Part shown: piece after piece, positions 18,827-28,333 of the stretch
Layout of the letters: each line of letters opens with the position of its first letter
How positions within the stretch are numbered: position 1 is the first letter of the stretch
Source of the DNA: Kluyvera sp046569695
GTDB taxonomy: Bacteria > Pseudomonadota > Gammaproteobacteria > Enterobacterales > Enterobacteriaceae
DNA length: 64,000 nt
Assembly (NCBI RefSeq): GCF_046569695.1
Contig: NZ_JBKHUI010000016.1
Location: 1 to 64,000 of the forward strand
Reading direction: 5' to 3'
Position numbers and translations under genes: made by a program
The notes under the pieces: generated by a model
Seen by the model: the letters and a program-made list of their open reading frames with translations, nothing else
What the model was told of the DNA's origin: nothing
Databases searched by the model: none

Positions 18827-19094
18827 AAACTTTACAAAAAGTATAATTCCAATATATTAATAATAAGCATTTCGTAGATTTACAAATTTATTTGGTTCGA
18901 TTATGATTTTAATTTAAATTAAAACAGTGAGATAGACGATTATTCTTGTCAAATTATCATCTGGTAGATCTAGTTATTATTATGTACACCTAATACTTCG
19001 AAAACTATCTCACTGCCTTGCTAATAAACGACAACCAAAATAATGTAATTTATTCTGTAAAGTTTTAAGGTAAATTATGCAGTCAAACTTTACA
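18827..19094. repeat. AAACTTTAC repeats upstream of the recombinase cluster
   Basis: AAACTTTAC occurs at 18827-18835, just before the first recombinase RBS, and at 19085-19093. Its reverse complement is at 19057-19065. The last two form a 10-bp inverted repeat (TGTAAAGTTT / AAACTTTACA, 19056-19094) with a 19-base spacer. The ~295-bp gap holds no gene. These may be recombinase-binding arms at one end of the recombinase-bearing element, or autoregulatory sites. Confidence 0.4.
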
Positions 19095-19110
19095 CTTTCA
19101 TAAAAAGCTC

Positions 19111-19410
19111 TTAATCCATTAGATATAAAATTATCCGCTTCGCTAGGAGTTTCAATTCATCAGGACATTTAATTAGAGATAACCAGGTCTCGTAAACATA
19201 TATCTGTTTGCAAGCATTAAGCTCAGAGATCGAGTCTAAAGGTTCTCTCAGATTTCCTACAAGGTACTGACTGAGCCAGTAAATGATTTCTTTATTAAAC
19301 TCGTTATTAGGTAAGTCATAAATCACTTCTTGGTCAAAGATCTTGTAAAAAAGATCTCCGCATAAATTGCACATATGGTTTTCTTCGCTTACAAATTCTT
19401 CGATATTCAT
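19111..19410 (-). CDS. Hypothetical protein
   Basis: 99 residues, acidic, with a CNLC pair near the N-terminus and a mainly helical remainder. ATG 19410 has AGGAG upstream. It lies 20 bases downstream of the AlpA-type regulator gene on the same strand and is probably co-transcribed with it. No family was recognised. Confidence 0.5.
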   Translation of the reverse strand: MNIEEFVSEENHMCNLCGDLFYKIFDQEVIYDLPNNEFNKEIIYWLSQYLVGNLREPLDSISELNACKQIYVYETWLSLIKCPDELKLLAKRIILYLMD

Positions 19411-19430
19411 AAAACCGCTCCTATGTTCAA

Positions 19431-19637
19431 TTAAGCAACATTATTTCGACTTGTTTCGATAACAGACTGAATCCAGGTATCAATCTCACTTTCAACGAAA
19501 GCTACTGCACGACTTCCAATTTTGACAGGAGCAGGAAACTTACCATCGTTGATCAGACGATATATCCAAGCTTTTCCGTAGCCAGTTCGTTCGAGAACTT
19601 CTGGTAATCGTATTAGGCGGGTTGCTTGATTTTTCAT
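19431..19637 (-). CDS. AlpA-family transcriptional regulator
   Basis: 68 residues. It shows the canonical AlpA layout: 'LIRLPEVLERTGYGKAWIYRL' contains a MerR-like winged HTH, followed by 'GKFPAPVKIGSRAVAFVESEI' and 'WIQS'. AlpA-type proteins act as activators of excision (Vis/Xis-like) in P4-type islands and in CP4-57, which lies at ssrA in E. coli. AAGGG lies before ATG 19637. The presence of this regulator fits an island with a P4-type integrase, here truncated at the left end. Confidence 0.88.
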   Translation of the reverse strand: MKNQATRLIRLPEVLERTGYGKAWIYRLINDGKFPAPVKIGSRAVAFVESEIDTWIQSVIETSRNNVA

Positions 19638-19844
19638 TTCGTTATCCCTTGTCGTTGCGGTGAAGTCACTATACGAGCAGTTGGGTAAAGAAAAGAGCGA
19701 AGCTCCTGAAGCGGAGGTTCTTCGTAGCTATGCAGGATGGTTTTCTCGAAGTTGGTGCCGTATAGAAAAGGGGAACTTGAGAGTAGCTGAAATTCCCCCG
19801 TTTTATAGCAAGTGTCAAAATGCCCGGTTTAAAGTAAAAATCGC

Positions 19845-19872
19845 AAAAAAAAAGCACCATTCACAATGATGC
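19845..19872 (-). terminator. Rho-independent terminator of the DUF6387 gene
   Basis: On the minus strand GCATCATT, loop GTG, AATGGTGC is followed by nine T residues (plus-strand A-run 19845-19853, stem 19854-19872). It lies 47 bases after the stop of the gene at 19919-20764. The rest of 19638-19918 shows no convincing gene. Confidence 0.85.
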
Positions 19873-19918
19873 CTTTAGTTAATTTTCACAATTAAAACAA
19901 ACAGTTATAAATGTAATT

Positions 19919-20764
19919 CTAATCCGATAGTTTCATTACATCAGAGACTTTCATTTGCTTCAAATGGCTATTTTTGTTCATGAAGTAATGGAATTGTCGG
20001 ATAAAGTCAGTTGTGCAGGATTTAAGAGCCAAAGGCCTGTCGGTATCTTTGATTTGGCTAGACTGCCTCATTTCGCTTTCTTCGTCATCGTCTGTATATA
20101 GCAGTCTGGATAACCTGTCGTCAGAGACACGGATTTTTTTAACGGCTGCCCACACCAGGATATCCAGCATAGGTATCACACGATAACTGATGAGTTTCTT
20201 GATAGTTCCATACCCAAAGCGAACTGATTCTAAAGGATCTGGTTCGATACCTTTGATTTTACGCCACTGCGGTAATACAGCTTTAAGCGACTCTGCAATC
20301 TCTTCGTCTGTGCCACTTGCCAAATCAATCTCGAACATGACTGTTCGTGAAAACTGATCTGGCATAATATCTGAAAGTGATTCTTCCCGAAGATCTCTGT
20401 TTATTGAATAATTGTCATCACCATCCCAAACAAAACCTCCGCGTTGCATAGCAATGATGCTCGTTTCAGCAAGGCGATCAAGAGTTGTTAGAAAAAAATG
20501 GGGAGGCTGAAAAAGTTTGTTGGCAGGAGTCATGTATCCCAGTTGCCCTTCTTCAATTAAAAAAGGATTGCCACTGAAAATTTTTGAGAAGTAACCCATA
20601 AGAGTTCTGCTCTCAAACTCTTCCCGATACTCCTTAAAGAACAAGTTACGAGCCCATATCTCATGGTAAAACTGGAGCAATGAGAGGTCTTCAAATTTGT
20701 GATATGTATCAATCTTAAACCAACTCTTGATGTCTTTTGTGTGCTCTGGTGACCAGTTGTTCAA
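19919..20764 (-). CDS. DUF6387-family protein
   Basis: 281 residues, soluble. It begins 'MNNWSPEHTKDIKSWF' and contains 'FDRxTW'-free variants of the DUF6387 pattern, including 'MMFEIDLASGTDEEI'-like and 'VIPMLDILVWAAVKKI' segments followed by 'DRLSRLLYTDD'. Members are common next to AlpA genes in P4-type islands of Enterobacterales, and their function is unknown. It is monocistronic with its own terminator. Assignment is by recollection of the family pattern and context. Confidence 0.6.
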   Translation of the reverse strand: MNNWSPEHTKDIKSWFKIDTYHKFEDLSLLQFYHEIWARNLFFKEYREEFESRTLMGYFSKIFSGNPFLIEEGQLGYMTPANKLFQPPHFFLTTLDRLAETSIIAMQRGGFVWDGDDNYSINRDLREESLSDIMPDQFSRTVMFEIDLASGTDEEIAESLKAVLPQWRKIKGIEPDPLESVRFGYGTIKKLISYRVIPMLDILVWAAVKKIRVSDDRLSRLLYTDDDEESEMRQSSQIKDTDRPLALKSCTTDFIRQFHYFMNKNSHLKQMKVSDVMKLSD

Positions 20765-21034
20765 AATCCATTCTCCACCTATGCTGGTACTGCCCTACGG
20801 ATAGAATTCAGTTTTGCTGAAAAACTACCGCATTCACTAATCGGTGAAAAGCAGATCCTGCTTGCGCAGTTCAGCTACCAGCAGGGAGTTGAACTGAAGA
20901 ATTTGTTTCCTTTTGATACAATTCTCCAATCCGCTAATCGTGAGAACCCATACCATTACGATTTATGGTTCCTTTTTAGAACCACATATAAAATTCAAAG
21001 TTTAAATAATATTAAAAATCAATGGAATGAATAG
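20765..21034 (+). pseudogene. Start-less open frame, probable gene remnant
   Basis: The plus-strand frame is open from 20765 to a TAG at 21032-21034 but has no start codon; it begins just outside the DUF6387 start. It reads a plausible protein end with 'GEKQILLAQFSYQQGVELK' and 'NPYHYDLWFLFRTTYKI'. It looks like the truncated C-terminus of an unrecognised gene left at the island's right end. Confidence 0.4.
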
Positions 21035-21047
21035 CTAATTACAGGGA

Positions 21048-21063
21048 CGCCAGCCCACCAAAT
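21048..21063. other. Putative attachment site resembling the ssrA (tmRNA) 3' end
   Basis: CGCCAGCCCACCAAAT differs only by small indels from the 3' end of enterobacterial tmRNA genes (CGCCAGCTCCACCA plus an A-rich tail). It sits ~185 bases upstream of a P4-type integrase that reads away from it, the usual att-int layout. In E. coli ssrA lies on this side of ygaV-ygaP and hosts CP4-57. It would be the junction between two tandem islands. The rest of the tmRNA gene is not here. Confidence 0.5.
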
Positions 21064-21093
21064 AATGATCCGGATACGTCCGGTGAAGTACAG

Positions 21094-21128
21094 AAAGCCC
21101 GCATGGCACAAGCCCTGCGGGCTTTTTT
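21094..21128 (+). terminator. Rho-independent terminator near the att site
   Basis: AAAGCCCGCA (21094-21103) pairs with TGCGGGCTTT (21116-21125) followed by a T-run. It lies between the att-like sequence and the integrase, where downstream-of-RNA-gene terminators are often carried by islands. Confidence 0.75.
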
Positions 21129-21244
21129 GTGTCTATTGTTGTCCGAGAACATCCGGCTAAATCCGGTGATTATTGGTATACGTTTAGGTATACGGTAGTA
21201 TGTATACCTAAAAGCGTATACCAATTCATGAAGGAGCGGCCACT

Positions 21245-22432
21245 GTGGCACGGACAACACGCCCCCTGACCAACACTGAAGTTCTGCGCGCTAAAGCGTT
21301 AGAGAAGGATCTGACGCTGCATGATGGCGATGGGCTTTTCCTGATAGTGAAAACCAGCGGGAAAAAGCTCTGGCGTTTCCGTTATCAACGTCCGATAACA
21401 AAGCAGCGAACAATGATGGGGCTTGGTGCTTTCCCTGCCCTTTCGCTTGCTGATGCCCGAGGGTTAAGAGCTGATTACCTTGCCTTATTAGCCAACGGAA
21501 TCGACCCGCAAATTCAAGCTGAAATTGCAGAGGAACAGCAGCAAATCGCACTGGACAGTATTTTCTCAACTGTGGCCGGCAACTGGTTCATAATGAAGAG
21601 CAAAAGCGTCACTGAGGACTACGCGAAGGATATTTGGCGTTCTCTAGATAAAGACGTATTCCCAGCAATAGGCTCGATACCTGTTCAAGAAATTAAGGCC
21701 AGAACGATAGTTGAAGCATTGGAACCAATCAAAGCACGCGGCGCATTAGAGACTGTTCGTCGCTTGGTCCAGCGCATTAACGAAATAATGATTTACGCAG
21801 TCAACATCGGCCTGATTGATGCTAACCCGGCATCAGGTGTTGGAATGGCATTTGAGAAACCCAAAAAGCAGAACATGCCCACGCTACGACCAGAAGAATT
21901 ACCTAAGCTGATGCGTTCTCTGGTCATGTCGAATCTGTCTGTTCCGACTCGCTGTCTTATTGAGTGGCAGCTCCTGACCCTTGTTCGCCCTTCAGAAGCA
22001 TCTGGCGCTCAATGGGCTGAGATCGATCTTGATGCAAAGCTCTGGACAATTCCTGCAGAGCGGATGAAGGCCAAGCGTGAGCACATTGTTCCTTTATCAC
22101 CTCAGGCATTAGAGATTCTGGATATCATGAAGCCTCTCAGTGCACATCGCGAACATATCTTCCCGAGCAGGAATGATCCAAAGCAACCAATGAATAGTCA
22201 AACAGCTAATGCTGCTTTGAAGCGTATGGGGTATGGTGGCAAGTTAGTTGCACATGGATTACGTTCCATTGCAAGTACCGCTATGAATGAACAAGGATTC
22301 AATGCTGATGTAATTGAGGCAGCACTTTCTCATTCAGATAAAAATGAAGTAAGAAGGGCATATAATCGCTCAACATACTTAAATAAAAGAATCGAATTGA
22401 TGAATTGGTGGGGAATGAAGGTCAAACTATAG
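21245..22432 (+). CDS. P4-type tyrosine integrase
   Basis: 395 residues, full length. The N-terminal DUF4102 arm-binding domain contains 'DGDGLFLIVKTSGKKLWRFRY' and 'LGAFPALSLADAR'. The core-binding domain spans about 100-190. The catalytic domain has Arg (TLVRPSEA), HGLR, His (ALSHSD) and Tyr (RAYNRSTYL). It integrates and, with an AlpA/Vis factor, excises the P4-like satellite. GGAG lies before the start (ATG via 'cactgtggca', near-start alternatives possible). Upstream are several GGTATAC-type repeats (21173-21221), plausible integrase or regulator binding sites. Confidence 0.92.
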   Translation: MARTTRPLTNTEVLRAKALEKDLTLHDGDGLFLIVKTSGKKLWRFRYQRPITKQRTMMGLGAFPALSLADARGLRADYLALLANGIDPQIQAEIAEEQQQIALDSIFSTVAGNWFIMKSKSVTEDYAKDIWRSLDKDVFPAIGSIPVQEIKARTIVEALEPIKARGALETVRRLVQRINEIMIYAVNIGLIDANPASGVGMAFEKPKKQNMPTLRPEELPKLMRSLVMSNLSVPTRCLIEWQLLTLVRPSEASGAQWAEIDLDAKLWTIPAERMKAKREHIVPLSPQALEILDIMKPLSAHREHIFPSRNDPKQPMNSQTANAALKRMGYGGKLVAHGLRSIASTAMNEQGFNADVIEAALSHSDKNEVRRAYNRSTYLNKRIELMNWWGMKVKL

Positions 22433-22467
22433 AGATTGGGACATTAGTCCCAATCTGATTTTTATCA

Positions 22468-24759
22468 TCAAAAAAAGAAAGAGGAGTCACCATATAGAGC
22501 TAATTTATTATAAGCTACATCATGGTCATCTAAATTCTTACCCACAACCAAACAAAGCTTCTTCCCTTGAATATCTATAAGCTCATTCGCACAACCTTCA
22601 GAAAAAGATGTAGCATCTTTTTTATTTTTGTTGCAATAAGCAAAGTAACAAAAACCAAAGCTTTCAAAAATCCCAGATGAATAGATAACTGAATTTACAT
22701 GACCAGAAACCCTCCAATTTTTCCTCACGTTTCTCTTCATTTCATTTATCATATCATAAATAACCGCCTGCTCATTTGGATGTATATTATTTAGTAACAA
22801 GGACAGTTCCAACCATCTATACGTCTTCCTCGTTTCCAGTTGTGTAATAATATCCATAAAGAGTTTTCGCACTTTTGGTTTTGGTTTTGTTATTTTTATT
22901 CCATTCTCCAAAGAAATATAATAATCATCTATTTTTTGTGACATAGTAGTCAATATTAAATTGGTTTTTTCATCTGATCCCTCCAAGCAAAAAAGGGTAT
23001 CCAGATAGGTTCCTAGCAAATCCAATTCATCACCAAAATAATTGTATTCACTCTCTATACGTTGACGTGAAGAGAGGTAATGCAAAACAAATGAAGGTTT
23101 TTCTAGTATATCAATAACAGTTTCAAAATCGGCTAAGCACATAGATGGGCAGGACTCAAAATCATCTGTAAACCATCCACATGCCTTAATCTTTTGCATA
23201 TGCGACTGCATAGCACCAAAACTTTCCAGTGAAACAGATACTCGAATAATCTTTTTTACTTTTCTTAATTCATCACCTAATTGTTTTGTAAGATCATCTT
23301 CAATATCCAAATTTCCATTTAAATAAATCATCCTATCTCTCAGTCTTTGTGACTGTATACACGGACTGATAATTAATTCATTTATATGTTTTTTTAACCG
23401 TTCTGGCGCCCCACGCAATGCTGGTTTAGATATTTTCCCTGATTTAGCTTCAAAGATAATGGCAAATGAATCTATAAGTGTTAATACATCCGTCTCATAT
23501 ACCTGCCCATCCTGCGTCCACTTCAAGCCATTATATATTACTGCTTCATCAAATTTTGATTTAACTATCTCATTTATCTTATTTTCTAAATAGACACTTT
23601 TCCTATCTGATAAAGTCACGTCAGAAAACGTGGAGATCAGATCATCAAATATAGGAATAATAAAGCTAAAAAATACCTGAGGAATAAAGCAATAAACCTC
23701 CGACTGACTTTTATTTATAAGAGGTTTATACCAAACAGGATTATCAAGAGTTAGATAATCTCTATTTATTCCTGCCAACTGCCCTTTTTCAAGAGAAAAA
23801 TAAGCTTGTATGTTTCTAACTTCATTTATAGGAATAGAAGTGCCAGATGATATTTCTGAGTCATTAAAAACAAACAATGACTCATCGCAATGCATTACTC
23901 TAACCAATAAAAAATAAATTAAGGTTTCTTTGTTCGCGTCATGAACCTCATATTTCATAAGTTCCAAGAATTCATCTTCATTAGTTTCATCTAACACTAC
24001 TTTACGCAGACTTCCTATATCAAGCTTATAATATTCCTGTAACTTTGAAATTCTTTCATTTATTTTTGATTCTATAGTATCTATAAGGAATTCAAAAAAA
24101 CCAATGACATTATCGACACTAAACCCAAAATGCTCTTTAAGACCATCATTAAAATATCCATAAAGTTCTAAAGAAATTTTCTTTACCTGTGTGTAGTACC
24201 CCCAATTTCTAACCGATGTAGTCTGCCCCTGCATTAAACTCCGCATTAAAAATGCGCTTTTTTCCTCATCAGTCTCAAGTTCAGTTCCGCCATCAAATCT
24301 CGCCAACATATTTGTTGAAAAGATATAATCCAAACTATCTTTAATACTATTAAAATCTTCACTTGTTGTTTTTGCTTCTGTATTAAATTCATTGCCAGGC
24401 AATGTTAAGAAAAGAGCTTGAATATACTCAATATAAAACTGTGGAATTGCAATTTTACTATCTTGTATAGATATACCTTTTTTCTCATCAATAGGAGAAA
24501 GAGAGCTTGTAACAAAACCTGATAGCAAATGAATGGGATTAACCTCTTTTATCAAATCAACAAGTTCATTTTTTAATAGTGGTAATTTTTCCTTAGCATC
24601 TAAAAATGATGCACCCACTACTTTTTTTATTTGTTCTCTACTCATATCCTTAAAAGGGTTTATAACCTCAGTCAAATCACTAGAGTTTTGTATTTGAAAT
24701 TGTTTTTTATTAATCTTTTTTTTACTAAATTTATTCTTCACCTTACCGTTCCTTTTCAT
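22468..24759 (-). CDS. Unknown 763-aa protein with PD-(D/E)xK-like core in the P4 defence hotspot
   Basis: 763 residues, AT-rich, starting with a very basic tail (MKRNGKVKNKFSKKK). The N-terminal ~380 residues are helical with no recognised family. The central motif set is E392 (helix 'LENKINEIV'), D424 (YETDVLTLID), E437-x-K439 (IIFEAKSGK) and Q469...R472 (QSQRLRD), the order expected of a PD-(D/E)xK nuclease such as the NERD or restriction-like classes. The C-terminal ~280 residues contain no known domain. It is alone, convergent with the integrase and between it and cos/psu. In P4-like satellites this slot carries anti-phage genes, so defence is the leading hypothesis. Catalysis is inferred from motifs only. 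Confidence 0.6.
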   Translation of the reverse strand: MKRNGKVKNKFSKKKINKKQFQIQNSSDLTEVINPFKDMSREQIKKVVGASFLDAKEKLPLLKNELVDLIKEVNPIHLLSGFVTSSLSPIDEKKGISIQDSKIAIPQFYIEYIQALFLTLPGNEFNTEAKTTSEDFNSIKDSLDYIFSTNMLARFDGGTELETDEEKSAFLMRSLMQGQTTSVRNWGYYTQVKKISLELYGYFNDGLKEHFGFSVDNVIGFFEFLIDTIESKINERISKLQEYYKLDIGSLRKVVLDETNEDEFLELMKYEVHDANKETLIYFLLVRVMHCDESLFVFNDSEISSGTSIPINEVRNIQAYFSLEKGQLAGINRDYLTLDNPVWYKPLINKSQSEVYCFIPQVFFSFIIPIFDDLISTFSDVTLSDRKSVYLENKINEIVKSKFDEAVIYNGLKWTQDGQVYETDVLTLIDSFAIIFEAKSGKISKPALRGAPERLKKHINELIISPCIQSQRLRDRMIYLNGNLDIEDDLTKQLGDELRKVKKIIRVSVSLESFGAMQSHMQKIKACGWFTDDFESCPSMCLADFETVIDILEKPSFVLHYLSSRQRIESEYNYFGDELDLLGTYLDTLFCLEGSDEKTNLILTTMSQKIDDYYISLENGIKITKPKPKVRKLFMDIITQLETRKTYRWLELSLLLNNIHPNEQAVIYDMINEMKRNVRKNWRVSGHVNSVIYSSGIFESFGFCYFAYCNKNKKDATSFSEGCANELIDIQGKKLCLVVGKNLDDHDVAYNKLALYGDSSFFF

Positions 24760-24886
24760 AAATATAATTAAAGCTTAGCTACACGCATTTTTGTTACCAC
24801 CTATGAAAATGTATCATCAATATGATAACGATGCTTATTAATGCTGTATGTTACATACTCTACTATTCAGAAAGCCAATAAATATA

Positions 24887-24914
24887 CAGCGCGCAATGCT
24901 CTCCCCGCCACGCC
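24887..24914 (-). other. P2/P4-type cos site
   Basis: Read on the minus strand, this is GGCGTGGCGGGGAGAGCAT followed by TGCGCGCTG, which differs from the P2/P4 cohesive-end region (GGCGAGGCGGGGAAAGCAC then TGCGCGCTG) at only a few positions. Location between the cargo slot and psu matches P4. It lets helper-phage terminase package the satellite. The rest of 24760-25078 shows no gene. Confidence 0.85.
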
Positions 24915-25078
24915 TGCCCACTTCCGGGGGCGCTTTTAATGCAGATGCATGGAAGGGCTCAGGCCACGCCAGCAGTGGTGCGGCCGGGTGTGGGAAATTC
25001 AGGATTTTGCATGCAAAGCCATGCAGCGTATGCATGCATGGCTATTTTTCTTAAAAAGACGGGAATTTTCGGGGCGTT

Positions 25079-25654
25079 TTATGCGGATTTTTTGCGTTTC
25101 TGAGTGGTCTGTCGGCACATGAAAATCTGACACTGCTCAGGCGTATATTTTGCCCGGCAGTCCTCTCTGGATGCTCTGTCAGGCCGGAATCCGATGGTCG
25201 TCAGAATATCCCGGTCATCCTGCGCATAATGAATATCTCTTCCGCTGGCCAGATGAACCGATAGCGCTTCGCGAATGCTGGCGGCCACCCGGTCGAGAGC
25301 CCGTTCCCTGACGATTTCAGGTTGTTCGCTGAGGTGCATTAATTCCGGCGCCAGAGCGGCGGCCAGCGCGTCGCCACTGACCTGCATAAAGGCGTGGAGC
25401 TGACGACGCATGCTGACACGCTGCACGGCCTCATGTGACCGGATGTACTGACCGGCTGACTGGTTCACCGCCCATTTTTTCAGGTCAATATCATCACGCA
25501 GCGCCTGTACAGCGTCAGGCTCATAACGGGTACAGGTCAGCTCCAGCTCTTTCAGCGCCATTTCAGCCCGTGCCAGTGCCGATTTGCTGCTCATCCAGTC
25601 CGTTTTATTCTTCTGACAGGCTTCAAAAGCCTGTTCCAGTGGTGCTCGTATCAT
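25079..25654 (-). CDS. psu: Polarity suppression / capsid decoration protein Psu
   Basis: 191 residues, close to P4 Psu (190). It keeps the Psu core 'WAVNQSAGQYIRSHEAVQRVS', 'ALAAALAPELM', 'REALSVHLASGRDIHY' and 'DILTTIGFRPD'. Psu inhibits Rho-dependent termination and also decorates and stabilises P4-size capsids. It is the last gene of the sid-delta-psu late operon; the gap to delta is 15 bases. Confidence 0.92.
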   Translation of the reverse strand: MIRAPLEQAFEACQKNKTDWMSSKSALARAEMALKELELTCTRYEPDAVQALRDDIDLKKWAVNQSAGQYIRSHEAVQRVSMRRQLHAFMQVSGDALAAALAPELMHLSEQPEIVRERALDRVAASIREALSVHLASGRDIHYAQDDRDILTTIGFRPDRASREDCRAKYTPEQCQIFMCRQTTQKRKKSA

Positions 25655-25669
25655 TTTCTTTCTCCTGAA

Positions 25670-25912
25670 TCAGTGGCGCAGCGATGAGCGGGCGCAGTCC
25701 AGAATACGGAGTGGCGTCACGGGGGCTGCTGGTGCCGGAGTGAACTTTTCTTCTGCCGGTGGCCGTATCACCTCGTCGATAGACTCGATGGTGCGAAAGG
25801 TCGCGGAGCAGAACACATTCACGCACTGGAGATAGCTCTGTTTGACGTTATCCGACAGGTAACGACTGGTGCGAACATGGGCGGCCTGTTTGCAGTACGG
25901 ACAGCGCATCAT
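25670..25912 (-). CDS. Ogr/Delta-family zinc-finger late activator
   Basis: 80 residues. The single Ogr/Delta zinc finger has CPYC (4-7) and the second pair in 'QCVNVFCSATF' (about 30 and 36). P4 Delta itself is a tandem two-finger protein of ~166 residues, so this copy is Ogr-sized. It activates late promoters of satellite and helper by binding TGT-N12-ACA. Such a site lies upstream of sid at 26787-26804. It overlaps sid by 4 bases. Confidence 0.88.
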   Translation of the reverse strand: MMRCPYCKQAAHVRTSRYLSDNVKQSYLQCVNVFCSATFRTIESIDEVIRPPAEEKFTPAPAAPVTPLRILDCARSSLRH

Positions 25913-26712
25913 GGCTTCACCCCCTGCGGTTGTTTCTTCTGCGCCAGCGCTTTAGCTCGCGACATTCTGAGGGCAGGACTTTTAAAGAGCTTCATGTCTA
26001 CGCCGGTGAGTGCCGGGCGATGAAGGCCAATCTGTGAAATCACCGGCTCATTTTCCATGTTGAATGCGTAATACTGGCTCTGTGTCAGTACATTCTCGCC
26101 CAGCTCCTGAATCAGAATAGTGTGAGGGTGTTCTTCCCCCTTAATCTCAAGCTCACGCAGACGTAAAGCAAATGCACGTACCAGTGCAGGGGGAATGTCT
26201 TTCATTACCACCGCCCACTCATTCCGGGCATATGCAGAGAACACATCTGAATGAGCGCTGACGTATTCTTTTCCTGACGTACAGGCGGCCAGCATAGTAC
26301 GGGCTTTATCATCATTGAGCTCATCAATCAGGGTGGCGAATTCCTCAGCCAGCTCACGACCGGCCACTCGCTGACCATGTTCCGCTTTCAGTTCCGGGGT
26401 CATCATGCCGCGCAGTTCGCGAAAACGGGCGCGCCAGTTCTGTTCCGCTTCAGTGCTCTCATTTAGCGCGTTCTGACGTTCTTTCTCGCTGCGGGTAATG
26501 GCGGCCTCGATATCATTCAGTTTCAGCATATTTTCCGTGTGTGCGGATTTAGCCTGACTGAATGCATCAAGTGCGTTGTTTATTGTGGTCGCTGCGTTCT
26601 GGTTTGCCTTCTCGTTAATAGTATCCAGTGCGATCTCGATGGCTGTACGGATTGTCTCATTCTGTGTGCTGCCAATCGTTTTCATTACTGAAGTAAGTAA
26701 GTCTGCTTTCAT
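25909..26712 (-). CDS. sid: P4-type capsid size determination protein Sid
   Basis: 267 residues, largely alpha-helical with long heptad-like stretches ('NDIEAAITRSEKERQNALN', 'ESTEAEQNWRARF'), slightly longer than P4 Sid (~244). Sid forms an external scaffold that forces helper capsid protein into small P4-size shells. Identification rests on position as the first gene of sid-delta-psu, size and helical character; direct sequence similarity was not tested. Confidence 0.75.
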   Translation of the reverse strand: MKADLLTSVMKTIGSTQNETIRTAIEIALDTINEKANQNAATTINNALDAFSQAKSAHTENMLKLNDIEAAITRSEKERQNALNESTEAEQNWRARFRELRGMMTPELKAEHGQRVAGRELAEEFATLIDELNDDKARTMLAACTSGKEYVSAHSDVFSAYARNEWAVVMKDIPPALVRAFALRLRELEIKGEEHPHTILIQELGENVLTQSQYYAFNMENEPVISQIGLHRPALTGVDMKLFKSPALRMSRAKALAQKKQPQGVKP

Positions 26713-26786
26713 CGTCGGGCTCTCTGTGTGTTTTCAACCTGACGCCATTCTGCCGCCCCTCAGACAACAACTCGATTCATTGCGGT

Positions 26787-26804
26787 TGTAGCAGCGATGG
26801 CACA
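26787..26804 (-). promoter_or_regulatory. Ogr/Delta activator site of the late promoter Psid
   Basis: TGT-AGCAGCGATGGC-ACA is an exact TGT-N12-ACA match, embedded in a palindromic TTGT...ACAA, about 75-92 bases upstream of the sid start. This is the usual -55-like placement of P2/P4 late activator sites. Confidence 0.8.
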
Positions 26805-26953
26805 AACAGGACTTAAAAACCCGGTTTGCCAGAGAAAGGTCTCAGCAAAACCTTACTCATCGTTTGTTTTTTTACTTATAACTGTTCACTACTGTTCACC
26901 TTGAATAAAAATATAAGTAATACAGTAAGATAAAGGGTGAGCAGTTGAGGGTT

Positions 26954-26996
<43 letters not shown>

Positions 26997-27021
26997 TCTC
27001 ACCTCAACACAAAACAGGTGC

Positions 27022-28211
<1,190 letters not shown>

Positions 28212-28333
28212 TAAGCAGAAATTCGCGCAGAAGCGAGCATTGCCATCCGCTAGCGATAAGGTGTTGAGGACTAACCCAGATAAGCGCCAAAGCCTTACAT
28301 CATCAGATGTCTCGTCCTCAACAAAGTAGGCAT

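Noticed and set aside
19660..19869. 69-codon plus-strand frame and its antisense partner between AlpA and DUF6387 genes
   Set aside because: No RBS, overlaps a terminator hairpin, and no recognisable protein features.
21038..21130. A tRNA or complete tmRNA gene at the island junction
   Set aside because: Only a short 3'-end-like sequence is present; no T-arm or acceptor-stem partner sequence precedes it.
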